Shown piece by piece: positions 43,855 through 52,698 of a DNA stretch of 64,000 nt. Both the position numbers and the translations under genes were made by a program. The stretch is from Actinoalloteichus_B caeruleus (GTDB lineage: Bacteria > Actinomycetota > Actinomycetes > Mycobacteriales > Pseudonocardiaceae). Below the pieces are notes generated by a model that worked only from the letters and a program-made list of their open reading frames with translations, was not told the DNA's origin and did not search any database. Numbering within the stretch: position 1 is the first letter of the stretch; each line of letters begins with the position of its first letter. Where the stretch lies: the NCBI RefSeq assembly GCF_000718005.1, contig NZ_JODV01000009.1, one strand, 5' to 3'.

Positions 43855-44679
43855 ATGACCGCCCCGAACGCCACCGTCGCACCCCGGCCCACGACCGCAC
43901 GCCCCACGTCCACCGTCTGCCACGCCACCGTGACCGCCGCCCGCCTGGTCACCCCGAACATGATGCGGGTGACCTTCGGTGGCGGCCCCATCGCCACCGT
44001 CGGCAGCGGCGGGTACGACCAGCGCGTCAAGATCCTGCTGCCCCTCGACGGCGAGGACCGCCCCCAACTGCCCGCCGGCGACGACTGGTACCAGGCGTGG
44101 CGCGCCATGCCCGAGGCCCTCCAACCCCCCATGCGTACCTACACCATCCGGGAGCACCGCCCCGAACTCGCCGAGATCGACATCGACTTCGCGTTGCACG
44201 GCGACGCCGGCCCCGCCACCCGCTGGGCCAACCGCGTCCGGCCGGGCGCCGTCCTCGGACTGGTCGCGCCCGCCGCGCACCACCAGGGCGAGTCGGTCGG
44301 AGTCGAGTACCGTCCCGGAGCCGCCGACTGGCAGCTGCTGGTGGGCGACGCCACGGCCCTCCCCGCGATCGGGGCGATCGTCGAGTCGCTGCCTCCCGAC
44401 GCCGTCGCCCACGTGCTGGTGTCGGTGCCGGCCGAGGACGACGCGCAACCGTTGGTCGCCGGCCCCGGCGTGGAGATCCGCTGGCTCGCCGAGGAGACCG
44501 GCGTCGAACCCGGGGATCGGCTGGTCGCGGAACTCGCGGGTCTCGACCTGCCCGCCGGCACCCCCTACGCCTGGGTGGCGGGGGAGGCCGGGCTCGTCGC
44601 CGCCCTCCGGCGGCACCTGCTCGGCGACCTCGGCTGGGACCGGCGCTCGCACTACTTCGGGGGCTACTGGCGGCACTAA
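43855..44679 (+). CDS. siderophore-interacting protein (FAD-binding ferric-siderophore reductase)
   Basis: The protein is 274 aa, starting after a perfect GGAGGAG. The FAD-binding motif RTYTIRE is followed by a siderophore-interacting C-terminal domain (WQLLVGDATALPAIGAIVES, then WVAGEAGLVAALRRHLL) ending HYFGGYWRH, characteristic of ViuB/YqjH-type proteins. They release iron from ferric siderophores in the cytoplasm by reduction. The iron box upstream agrees. No siderophore biosynthesis genes are adjacent. Confidence 0.93.
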   Translation: MTAPNATVAPRPTTARPTSTVCHATVTAARLVTPNMMRVTFGGGPIATVGSGGYDQRVKILLPLDGEDRPQLPAGDDWYQAWRAMPEALQPPMRTYTIREHRPELAEIDIDFALHGDAGPATRWANRVRPGAVLGLVAPAAHHQGESVGVEYRPGAADWQLLVGDATALPAIGAIVESLPPDAVAHVLVSVPAEDDAQPLVAGPGVEIRWLAEETGVEPGDRLVAELAGLDLPAGTPYAWVAGEAGLVAALRRHLLGDLGWDRRSHYFGGYWRH

Positions 44680-44774
44680 CATCCGGGGTGCCGTCGCCGA
44701 CGCCGGCACCCGGCCCACGTCCGGCCCGCAGGTGGAAGCGCGCGCACCCCGCACCCGGACGACGAGGGACCCAC

Positions 44775-45380
44775 ATGAGTGGCAAGGACGCCAACCCGAC
44801 CACGCGCCGCGCCGTCACCAGCGAGGCCGAACTCCGCGAGATCGTCGACGACCCGTTACCCGCGATGGCGAACAAGGCGATCCCCGTCATCGACGAGCAG
44901 TCCGGGCGGTTCATCCAGGCATCACCGTTCTTCCTGCTCGCCACCACCGGCGACGGCGGCGCCCTCGACGTCTCACCCCGGGGCGACCCGCCGGGCAGCG
45001 TCCTGGTCCTCGACGGCGGACGGTCCCTCGCCTTCGCCGACCGCCCCGGCAACCGTCGGTTGGACAGCCTGCGGAACCTGCTGCGCAACCCCGGAGTGGG
45101 CCTGTTGTTCCTGATGCCGGGCCGCCTCGAGACGCTGCGCGTCAACGGGCGGGCGACCGTCCTGCGCTCGGCCCCCTACTTCGACCGGTTGGCGTTGGAG
45201 GGCACCAGGCCGTCCCTGGCGGTCGAGGTGGCCGTCGACGAGCTGTTCGTCCACTGCGGACGATCGTTCCTCAGGTCCTCGCTGTGGGATCCGGCGGGTT
45301 GGCCGGATCCCGAGGCGGCGCCGAGCACACTGGCCATCCTGGAGAGCCAGCGGGCGGCGCGGTCGACGCTCACCGGCTGA
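44775..45380 (+). CDS. pyridoxamine-phosphate-oxidase-like FMN/F420-binding protein
   Basis: The protein is 201 aa and belongs to the split-barrel PNPOx-like superfamily, similar to MSMEG_1061-type proteins: AIPVIDEQSGRFIQASPFFL, LDVSPRGDPPG, ADRPGNRRLDSLRNLLRNP, VGLLFLMPGRLETLRVNG. These bind FMN, F420 or heme and include oxidoreductases of unknown substrate. The GAGGGA upstream supports the ATG at 44775. It lies 95 bp behind the siderophore-interacting gene and could be co-transcribed. Confidence 0.86.
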   Translation: MSGKDANPTTRRAVTSEAELREIVDDPLPAMANKAIPVIDEQSGRFIQASPFFLLATTGDGGALDVSPRGDPPGSVLVLDGGRSLAFADRPGNRRLDSLRNLLRNPGVGLLFLMPGRLETLRVNGRATVLRSAPYFDRLALEGTRPSLAVEVAVDELFVHCGRSFLRSSLWDPAGWPDPEAAPSTLAILESQRAARSTLTG

Positions 45381-45463
45381 GCGGGCCGACCGGCCACCCG
45401 GCTCCCTACCCACCCCAGGTCGACGCCTCCGTCCCACCGGCCCCAGCGAGGGGGCCCTCCGGT

Positions 45464-46999
45464 TCAGTCGTGGTGGCCGCTCGCGGGAGTCGTCAGCGGC
45501 AACCCCAACTGGGCGCGCTCGGTCACCCACCGGGTCGGCCGGTACCGGGGGTCGCCGGTGGTGACGAACAGGGCGGTCTGGAGGGCGAGGAGCCGGCGCG
45601 CGCCGATCCGGTCACCCCAGGACAGCGGGCCGTGCGGGTAGCCGAGCGCGAGGCTCACCGCGAGGTCCACGTCCTCCGGGCTGGCCAGGTCCCGCTCCGC
45701 GATGGAGGCGGCCACCCCGACGATCGAGGCCACCAGGCGCTGCGCCACCGAGCCGGCCGTGTCCCGCACCACCGACACCACCCGTTCCTCCGGGTCGCCT
45801 CCCGGACCGGCGAGGACCGCGCGGGCGTCGGCCACCACGGTGCCGTCCACGGCGGGAGTCGCGGCCAGCACGATCCGACCGCTGCCCGGAGCCAGCGACA
45901 GCGGGTCCACCCCGACGGTGCCGGCCGGGGGCAGCCGGTGCTCGGCGACGAGCGCGGCGACCGTCGTCCCCCACGTGGGCACGAGCACCGGGGTGCCCTC
46001 GGCCGCGACGGCCGGGTTGTCGACGAAACGCCCGCCCACCGCCACCAGCCGGTTCCGCAGGGCGGTGGCGTCCACCCCGGACCCCGCCACCCGGAACACC
46101 CGGCCCCGGTCCCCCACGACGGGTGGCTCCGCCGCCCGGGACGGGCCGGGGTCGCCGTAGGAGTAGAAGCCCTCGCCCGTCTTGCGGCCGTGCAGGCCGG
46201 CGGCCACCCGGTTCGGGGTCAGGAACGAGGGCCGCAACCGGTCCGAACAGCGGAAGCCCTGCCACACCGAGTCGATGACGGCGTCGGTGACGTCGAGCCC
46301 GGTGAGGTCCATCAGTTCGAAGGGCCCCATCCGCAATCCGAGCACGTCCCTGGCGATGGCGTCCAGGGTGGGCACGCCAGCGGTGGCCTCCTCCACCAGC
46401 GCCAACGCCTCCGTCACCAGCCCACGTCCGGCGTGGTTCACCAGGAAACCCGGGGTGTCGGCCACCACCACCGGCCGGTGCCCGCAGCCCCGCACGAACT
46501 CCGCGAGCAGTTCCGGGATCTCCGGTCGGGTCCTGGCGCCCGGCACGACCTCCACCAACCGCATCAGCGGAACCGGGTTGAAGAAGTGCAGGCCGGCCAG
46601 CCGGGACGGGTCGGCCAGGGACGCCGCGATCCTGGTGATCGGGATCGACGAGGTGTTGCTGGTGAACACCGTGTGCGCGGGCAGCACCTCCGCCAGCCGG
46701 GTGAACACCTCCACCTTGGTGTCCAGGTCCTCCCGCACCGCCTCCACCACCAGGTCCACCTCCGGCCCGGGCTCCCACGGCGAGTCGAGGGGCACCAGCA
46801 GCGCCCCCGCCGCCGCGCCCTGTTCGGCGCTCAACCGGCCCCGCTCGACCGCGCGGCCGAGCATCGACCGCGTGAACTCGACGGCCTCCCCCACGGCCGC
46901 CGGTCTCGCGTCGGCGAGCTCGACCGTGTGACCGGCCGTGGCCGCCCACTGGGCGATGCCCCGCCCCATCACCCCGGCACCGACGACCCTGACCCGCAT
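45464..46999 (-). CDS. 3-hydroxyacyl-CoA dehydrogenase (two-domain)
   Basis: The protein is 511 aa from the ATG at 46999, behind GGGAGG. The NAD motif VGAGVMGRGIAQWAA, the catalytic-histidine motif LHFFNPVPLMRLVEVV and PGFLVNHAGRGL are clear. A second copy of the C-terminal dimer domain (RDLASPEDVDLAVSLALGYP) extends it beyond the 280-aa short form, as in PaaH-like proteins. It would oxidise a 3-hydroxyacyl-CoA in beta-oxidation or aromatic degradation. It converges with the PNPOx-like gene. Confidence 0.92.
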   Translation of the reverse strand: MRVRVVGAGVMGRGIAQWAATAGHTVELADARPAAVGEAVEFTRSMLGRAVERGRLSAEQGAAAGALLVPLDSPWEPGPEVDLVVEAVREDLDTKVEVFTRLAEVLPAHTVFTSNTSSIPITRIAASLADPSRLAGLHFFNPVPLMRLVEVVPGARTRPEIPELLAEFVRGCGHRPVVVADTPGFLVNHAGRGLVTEALALVEEATAGVPTLDAIARDVLGLRMGPFELMDLTGLDVTDAVIDSVWQGFRCSDRLRPSFLTPNRVAAGLHGRKTGEGFYSYGDPGPSRAAEPPVVGDRGRVFRVAGSGVDATALRNRLVAVGGRFVDNPAVAAEGTPVLVPTWGTTVAALVAEHRLPPAGTVGVDPLSLAPGSGRIVLAATPAVDGTVVADARAVLAGPGGDPEERVVSVVRDTAGSVAQRLVASIVGVAASIAERDLASPEDVDLAVSLALGYPHGPLSWGDRIGARRLLALQTALFVTTGDPRYRPTRWVTERAQLGLPLTTPASGHHD

Positions 47000-47204
47000 C
47001 CGCGCCTCCCGTGCTGTTCCGTGTCCCCGCCCCGCGCCGACCGGCACCCGCCCGGGCCGGGGCGAGGGCGAGCACCACCGCGATCACGGTCAGCCTAGGC
47101 AGCAGGGCAAGGCTGGTCGGTCGTCACCGGCCCCGCCCGGTTGGCAGAATGCGGGGGCGTCCCCGGCATCCGGTGCGGGGAGCCGGTGATCAGGAGGGCA
47201 CGCG

Positions 47205-47522
47205 ATGGTCGAGGAAGCCAGGGTGGTCCGCGACGAGGGGCGCTCCCGGTACGAGGTGTGGGTCGGTGACACCAGGGCCGGGTTCGCCGACTTCCAGGAG
47301 GTCGGGAACTCCACGATCCTCACCCACACCGAGGTGTCCAACGACTTCGCGGGGCAGGGCCTGGGCACCCGGCTCGCCACCGGAGCCCTCGACGACGTCG
47401 TCGCGCGCGGTCACAAGATCGTCCCGGTGTGCTCCTTCATCGCCGATTTCGTCGCCAGGAATCCCCGCTTCGCCCCGCACGTCCGGCAGCCCCGCCCGCA
47501 GGGCGGTGGCGGCGATGAGTGA
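47205..47522 (+). CDS. small GNAT-like acetyltransferase (YjdJ-type)
   Basis: The protein is 105 aa, about half a normal GNAT domain, and belongs to the short YjdJ-like group: RYEVWVGDTRAGFADFQEV, ILTHTEVSNDFAGQGLGTRL with the acetyl-CoA loop, and IVPVCSFIADFVARNP at the end. The cysteine in PVCSF is conserved in that group. It overlaps the pirin gene start by eight bases, which suggests coupled translation. Confidence 0.88.
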   Translation: MVEEARVVRDEGRSRYEVWVGDTRAGFADFQEVGNSTILTHTEVSNDFAGQGLGTRLATGALDDVVARGHKIVPVCSFIADFVARNPRFAPHVRQPRPQGGGGDE

Positions 47523-48465
47523 CCTGTCCACTCAGCCCGCCGAGACCCGCTGCGGCTCCGCGACGACCAGCCACCCGGTCCGCGAGCTCCACCCGGCCCG
47601 CGAGGTGCCCCTCGGCGGGATCCGGGGGGTGCGGGTGGACCGCGTGCTCCCCCAACGCACCCTGCCCACCGTGGGTGCCTGGTGCTTCCTCGACCAGTTC
47701 GGCCCCCAACGCATCCCGATGACCGTCCTACCCCACCCGCACATCGGGCTCCAGACGGTGACGTGGCCGATCAGCGGCGAGATCCGGCACCGCGACAGCG
47801 TCGGCAGCGACGTGCTCGTCCGACCCGGGCAGCTGAACCTCATGACGGCGGGCCGAGGCGTCTCCCACTCCGAGGTCTCCCCCGAGGGCGGGGAGGCCCT
47901 GCACGGCCTGCAACTCTGGGTAGCGCTGCCCGCCGACCGCGCCCGGATCGACCCCGGGTTCGAACAGCACCTCGACCTGCCCCGCCACGAGACCGGCCCG
48001 CTGCGGGCCACCGTCCTCATGGGTGACCTCGCCGGGGTCCGCTCCCCGGCGACGACGCACAGCCCCCTCCTCGGAGCGGAGCTGTCTCTCGCGCCCGGCC
48101 GGGCCGAACTGCCGGTGCGCGAGGACTTCGAACACGCCGTGTTGGTCGTGTCCGGCGAGGTGGAGGTGGACGGGGTCCGCGTCACCCCCGGTCCGCTGCT
48201 CTACCTCGGCACCGGACGGAGCGGGCTGGAGTTCCGAGGCGCGGCGGAGGGCACGAGACTCCTGCTGCTCGGTGGGGAACCCTTCCCGGACGACCTGGTC
48301 ATGTGGTGGAACTTCGTCGGTCGCGACCACGCCGAGATCGAGGCCGCCCGAGCCGACTGGGAGGACCACCACGGCAGGTTCGGTGTCGTGGCCGGCCACG
48401 GCACCGACCGCATCCCCGCACCGGAACTGCCCGGCGTCCGCCTGCGCCCCCGCCGGCGGAGCTGA
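47515..48465 (+). CDS. pirin-family cupin protein
   Basis: The protein is 316 aa. The pirin amino-terminal cupin carries the iron-binding motif HPHIGLQTVTW, then GQLNLMTAGRGVSHSE, and the C-terminal half ends GGEPFPDDLVMWWNFVGRDH. Pirins act as quercetinases or redox-sensitive regulators. Start ATG overlaps the end of the small acetyltransferase. Family is secure; role is not. Confidence 0.92.
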   Translation: MSDLSTQPAETRCGSATTSHPVRELHPAREVPLGGIRGVRVDRVLPQRTLPTVGAWCFLDQFGPQRIPMTVLPHPHIGLQTVTWPISGEIRHRDSVGSDVLVRPGQLNLMTAGRGVSHSEVSPEGGEALHGLQLWVALPADRARIDPGFEQHLDLPRHETGPLRATVLMGDLAGVRSPATTHSPLLGAELSLAPGRAELPVREDFEHAVLVVSGEVEVDGVRVTPGPLLYLGTGRSGLEFRGAAEGTRLLLLGGEPFPDDLVMWWNFVGRDHAEIEAARADWEDHHGRFGVVAGHGTDRIPAPELPGVRLRPRRRS

Positions 48466-48552
48466 GGGCCGCCGGTCACTCGGATCCCGCGAATGACGGG
48501 CGGCCGCGACGGGGCGAGCCCGGTGAGTAGCGGGACGAGCGGTGCGACGAGG

Positions 48553-48596
48553 CCGGGTACCGAGGCGAGGCGTCCTCGGGTCGCATCGGTACCCGG
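48553..48596. terminator. strong hairpin downstream of pirin
   Basis: CCGGGTACCGA and TCGGTACCCGG form an 11-bp perfect stem around a 22-base loop that has its own CGAGG and CCTCG arms. It is 88 bp after the pirin stop. There is no T tract, but GC-rich actinomycetes often use such hairpins alone. Confidence 0.55.
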
Positions 48597-48811
48597 AGCT
48601 CGAGTTCGCGAAGCGAAGAACAACGCGCGGCGCAAAATTTTGGTTAAGCAAGGGTGGCTGAAGTGTGCACAATGCACTACCTCCTGCCCTGGTCCACGGC
48701 GGTGGCCCGTCGAGAGCTCTTCCGGACCGATCCAGTAGCGGATTATTAGACGATGAGCGAAACAACTTGACGTGTGCGGGCTGGATGAGGAACTGCTATT
48801 CCTTGACGTCA

Positions 48812-48830
48812 GGTGGACAAAACGTCCACC
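48812..48830. promoter_or_regulatory. perfect inverted repeat in cluster-side promoter region
   Basis: GGTGGAC, AAAAC, GTCCACC is a 7-5-7 palindrome about 330 bp upstream of the StrR-like gene. It could bind a cluster regulator. It does not match the StrR consensus (GTTCGAC-type arms). Confidence 0.4.
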
Positions 48831-49162
48831 CTGTCGGAACTCCGTTTAATGATTAGAAAAGTGGATTGCAGGGTCTGCTTTCGTCGCATACCCTCGGCGG
48901 TGGCGCTGCGACATCTGGTCGTAGCTGGTGGACAAGACGGTCCTTACCTTTTCCTTCGGGCAGGCGGAGGTCTTCGGCCTCGTCCAGGCGACTGTCGCGG
49001 GTCCGGGGCCGGGTGGGGCGGACGGGGGCAGGGAGTGTGAGGCGTGAACGAGGATCCCGAGGGCGTGGGAGGTGGTGGGAACGACCAGCGCTGTTCACGG
49101 ATGCTGTCGTCCCTCGCTCGACCTGCGGCTGGTCGTGCGTCGGCCCTGCCGACTGATCGCCG

Positions 49163-50215
49163 ATGGTAGCGCGAGTGGAGCGCGATGCGTCAGGGGGGCG
49201 CCCCGGCGAATTCGAGGGACTGCTATCGGCTCGGGGGGCTTCGGTTCAGGTGCCGATCACATCGTTGGTGAGGGCTGATTCGCCCCGGCGAACGGGCGAG
49301 GACACGCAGCACGTCAAGCTCCTGGCGGAGTCGGAGACCCAGTTTCCTCCCATTGTCGTACTGTATCCGTCCATGCGGGTGATCGATGGGATGCACCGGC
49401 TTCGGGCGGCGGAGCTGCGGGGCCGGGAAATGATCGACGTCCGTTTCTACACCGGAACCGAGAAGGATGCCTTCGTTCTGGCCGTGCAGATGAACGTAGA
49501 ACACGGCCTACCCCTGTCGTTGGCCGATCGGACCGCAGCGGCGGCACGCATCGTTGAATCACACCCGATGTGGTCGGACCGGATGACGGCGCGGGTCACC
49601 GGGCTCGCCGCGAGCACCGTCCGTGCCATTCGGCAGCGTTCGATTGATGGTTCCGCGCAGTCGAACACCAGGATTGGACGAGATGGCCGAACCCGTCCGC
49701 TGAACACGGCCGCCGCACGCCGGGTCGCCAGCCGCCTGCTGCTGAACCATCCGCAGGCGTCGCTCCGGGAGATCGCCCGTGCCTCGGGGCTCGCTCCGTC
49801 AACGGTGCAGGATGTGCGCAGGCGGCTCCGCGCTGGCGAGAACCCTGTGCCGCCAAGGCAACAGGGCGGTCTGCGCAAGCGAGGGAGTTCCTCCCGGGCT
49901 CCCCGGGAACGCGGTGCGAACAACTCGAAGGAGGGGGTCGACACCGAGGCCGCCCTCACGGCACTTGACGTATTGCGCCGAGATCCGTCCCTCCGGTTCA
50001 GTGACGCCGGACGGATGTTGTTGCGCTGGCTCGACAGCCAGTTCGCCAGCACTTCCGACTGGGAACGGCTGGTCGAGAAGGTGCCGCCGCACTGCGCGGA
50101 CCTGGTCGTGGAACTCGCCGAGTCGAGCGCCAGGCGGTGGGAGGAGTTCGCTGCGGCGTTGCGCCAACGGGTTGACCGCGACCGGAACGGCGCGTACTCG
50201 AACTCATCGGGCTGA
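49163..50215 (+). CDS. StrR-like ParB-fold pathway activator
   Basis: The protein is 350 aa. A ParB-like amino-terminal domain contains the conserved FPPIVVLYPSMRVIDGMHRL, FVLAVQMNVEHGLPLSLADR and SHPMWSDRMTARVTGLA. Two HTH-like segments follow: VTGLAASTVRAIRQRS and LREIARASGLAPSTVQDVRR. This combination marks the StrR/Bbr/Tei15-type family, the usual pathway-specific activators of aminoglycoside and glycopeptide-type clusters. It opens the NRPS cluster and probably activates its operons. The ATG has a weak ribosome site; a GTG at 49175 is an alternative. Confidence 0.9.
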   Translation: MVARVERDASGGRPGEFEGLLSARGASVQVPITSLVRADSPRRTGEDTQHVKLLAESETQFPPIVVLYPSMRVIDGMHRLRAAELRGREMIDVRFYTGTEKDAFVLAVQMNVEHGLPLSLADRTAAAARIVESHPMWSDRMTARVTGLAASTVRAIRQRSIDGSAQSNTRIGRDGRTRPLNTAAARRVASRLLLNHPQASLREIARASGLAPSTVQDVRRRLRAGENPVPPRQQGGLRKRGSSSRAPRERGANNSKEGVDTEAALTALDVLRRDPSLRFSDAGRMLLRWLDSQFASTSDWERLVEKVPPHCADLVVELAESSARRWEEFAAALRQRVDRDRNGAYSNSSG

Positions 50216-50606
50216 GGTGCACCCGAGGATCGATCCACCCCTCTCCGGGTTCCCCGTGTCGCGCATACCGGGCGGGTGATCAGGCGGAGCAGTTGGCTGC
50301 CCGGGAAAATCCGCGAACCGCGTGCCCGGAGTCGCCCGCGCTCGACGAGCGGACCGTTCGTCCCGGGTGGCGATCCTGGAAAAGGGAATATGGGTGTGAC
50401 AGGATGTCGATGCCTGGTAGTCGTGGTGAGTCGGCGGGGGTTCCGCTGCCCGGAATCCCCGCATGGAATGGTTTTTCTCGAAATTGTCGCAGTGGGTTGA
50501 GTGCGGTGCTGTTCTGGATGTATCCAGCAGGGCGTCGTCGCGGACAGCGCGAGTCGGTCCTACCCGTAACCGCGACACGGCTGTCGAGAACGAAGGGAAC
50601 GATGTC
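50216..50606. other. intergenic region upstream of chorismate mutase
   Basis: This gap shows no coding features. A TTGAGT (about 50,494) followed by GTATCC could form a promoter for the chorismate mutase gene, but the match is weak. The last bases contain AAGGGAA, the ribosome site. Confidence 0.4.
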
Positions 50607-50894
50607 ATGAGTAAGCAGAACGTTGATGCCAGTCAGGAGATCGTCACTGGCCGTGAGGAGATCGATGTGATCGACGAGCAGATACTTGACCTGATCGATC
50701 GCCGCGCGATGGTCTCCCGTCGAATCCAGGCCGCTCGCATCGAGTCGGGCGAGACCCGCATCGAGCACGCCAGGGAGAACGTCGTCATCCGGCGGTACCA
50801 GAGCCGGTTGGGTCGGTCCGGCACCGTGGTGATCATGGCGATACTCGAGATGTGCCGAGGCAAGGTCGGCGCCGTGTTCGGCCGGCGCCGCTGA
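50607..50894 (+). CDS. stand-alone AroQ-type chorismate mutase
   Basis: The protein is 95 aa, all helical, with AroQ hallmarks: REEIDVIDEQILDLIDRRAM, VSRRIQAARIESG and the ENVVIRRYQSRLG helix that carries active-site basic residues. It would convert chorismate to prephenate in the cytoplasm. In an NRPS cluster a dedicated, probably unregulated, copy serves to raise the supply of aromatic precursors such as phenylalanine, tyrosine or 4-hydroxyphenylglycine. Its ATG (50607) follows AAGGGAAC. It is separated by 390 bp from the activator gene. Confidence 0.88.
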   Translation: MSKQNVDASQEIVTGREEIDVIDEQILDLIDRRAMVSRRIQAARIESGETRIEHARENVVIRRYQSRLGRSGTVVIMAILEMCRGKVGAVFGRRR

Positions 50895-51687
50895 CCTCGA
50901 GCGGCGCTTCTTCGTCGACCGACGTCGCTCAGTGCCCATGTGGGAGCACACGGGCGTGGGGTCAACTGTCGGATCGGCCCGCGCGTTCTACCTCACCGTC
51001 GGCGTGAGTGACGTGGTGGGGGCGGCACCTGATCCCGCCTCGGTGAGGACATTCCGGTTTGGTGAGGCGCGAGGCCGGGGCCTGGAAAGGGCCCCGAGTG
51101 ACGGACGTGGAGCAGACCTCCGTCCTCGGAACGCCTCGGTGTGACCACGGCCCCGAGGCGGCTCCGGAACTCTCGGGCGACCGCCAGGCGCCGGCGACCC
51201 CGTCCCGGACCGACATGCCCTCCCCACGCGGTCGCCATGCTTCCTCGGCGCCGTACGCGGTCCGCGCACCGCGTTTGGTGTGAGTTTTCGGTGACGTTAT
51301 TCCCGCTTAAGTCAGTTCGGGTGTCGCTGCCCATTCCTGTTGGGTGTAGTGCGCCGGGGTTGGGGTTTCGTTGGATGTCCGGTTTGGGAGAACTCGTGAC
51401 ACGCAGTTGTTGTTAACCTGTTCAGGTCAGCGTGCTGGTTCCTTCGGTGGTGGTACAAAGTATACTTTCGTGCTCCGAGGTTGTAGTGATTCGCGGATCA
51501 ACTGCGCGTCCGGTCAAGACCGTTGCACGGTGGAACTCTCTGGTGCATCATCGCTCCGCGGGTTAGTGGTAGCACTACCGGTTCCCTAGCGGTACAACCA
51601 TTGACTCGCGTGTCCGCGGCGCCGCGGGGGCTGGTCATTCGGCGCCGTCCACGTTCGAGTACGTGATCCGACTGGGGTGGGTGACCC
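50895..51687. other. long intergenic region with palindrome AAAGTATACTTT
   Basis: No gene is convincing. Base composition drops between ~51,290 and 51,480. A perfect 12-bp palindrome at 51457-51468 contains TATACT, a good -10 hexamer, ~220 bp upstream of the next gene. No clear -35 was found. Confidence 0.5.
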
Positions 51688-52650
51688 GTGCGCACGATGA
51701 TTTTTGAGGCCGAGGACGTATCCAGGGTTCTGATCGATCCGAGGATGGGACGCCTCACCGAGGCGGCGCTGGCGATGGACATGCTCGGACGTGCCCAGGG
51801 CACTCCCTTCGCCCAGTGGAGCAGCCAGGTCCACCGCCGGATGGGGCTGCGGGCGCGGAGTGTGAGGACGATCGTCAGAACACTGAGCCCTCTCCCCGAG
51901 CTGATCCAGTGGTTGCGCCAGCCCTCGCCCCGCCACGAGGCACTGCTCATCGATCGTGGCCTCGACACGCACGAAGCAGGCAGCGTGGTCGAGGAGTTCT
52001 GGAGCGTCGCCGTCGAGCCGTGGTGGTCGACGCTCCTGCGTGGGCTCGAAACGGAGGGACAGGCGAGGGGACGCATCCTGGCCAGCGGAGGCGTCGACCA
52101 ACTTCTCTCGACGCTCCATGCCCGAATACGGTGGCAACACCCGGAGCTGGTCATCCTGGACGGCACGGGTGAGCCTCTGCGACTCCAGGGCCGTGGGCTA
52201 CGCCTGGTGCCCTCACTCTTCCTGCACGGCCGGCCTCCGGTCGTCGTTGACGACGGGCGGAGCCGGCCCTCACTGCTGTTCGGCGCGCAGTCCGCAACCG
52301 AGGAGGTCTTCGCCGACCCCACCGAGACGTCCCATCTCCTGAACGCCCTCAAGGCCCTGATGGGACGCACTCGGGCTGAGATACTGCGGGCGCTCACCAC
52401 CACGAGCACGACCGGTCAGCTCGCACGTCAGCTCGGGGTCTCGCTCGCCGGCGTCAGCCAACACGCCGGCGTGTTGCGCAACGCGGGCCTCATCAGCACC
52501 GCCCGGGAACGGAACACCGTGCTGCACAGCCTCACCCCGCTTGGAGAGGCCCTGGTGACCGACGGGCTCGGCTACCCGAGCGAGATCACAGGCGCCCGAG
52601 TTTCCAGTGGCGTGCCCTTACTGGGGTCGAGGGGGGCCATGACGTCGTGA
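51688..52650 (+). CDS. ArsR-type winged-helix regulator with C-terminal HTH (paralogue 1)
   Basis: The protein is 320 aa. The C-terminal ~70 residues are an ArsR-type winged helix: LMGRTRAEILRALTTTSTTG, QLARQLGVSLAGVSQHAGVL, then RNAGLISTARERNTVLHSLT. The first ~220 residues are the domain seen in large actinobacterial ArsR-like regulators (IFEAEDVSRVLIDPRMG, EPWWSTLLRGLE, GGVDQLLSTL, LRLVPSLFLHGRPPVVVDD). It shares every landmark with the next gene. The GTG at 51688 follows GGGTGGGTG. These regulators bind unidentified ligands. Confidence 0.85.
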   Translation: MRTMIFEAEDVSRVLIDPRMGRLTEAALAMDMLGRAQGTPFAQWSSQVHRRMGLRARSVRTIVRTLSPLPELIQWLRQPSPRHEALLIDRGLDTHEAGSVVEEFWSVAVEPWWSTLLRGLETEGQARGRILASGGVDQLLSTLHARIRWQHPELVILDGTGEPLRLQGRGLRLVPSLFLHGRPPVVVDDGRSRPSLLFGAQSATEEVFADPTETSHLLNALKALMGRTRAEILRALTTTSTTGQLARQLGVSLAGVSQHAGVLRNAGLISTARERNTVLHSLTPLGEALVTDGLGYPSEITGARVSSGVPLLGSRGAMTS

Positions 52651-52698
52651 ACTGAGAGCACGGCTCCGAGGCACCAGCCGCGAAACAGGGGGAGAGCG

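Larger units (their letters stand above)
48466..49162. other. long intergenic region with several palindromes
   Basis: About 0.7 kb without a credible gene separates the primary-metabolism genes from the NRPS cluster. It is AT-rich in its middle (around 48,630 and 48,720-48,860). It contains the 11-bp-stem hairpin at 48553-48596, a GTGCACAATGCAC inverted repeat at 48665-48677 and GGTGGAC/GTCCACC at 48812-48830. The StrR-like gene's promoter should be here. Confidence 0.5.
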
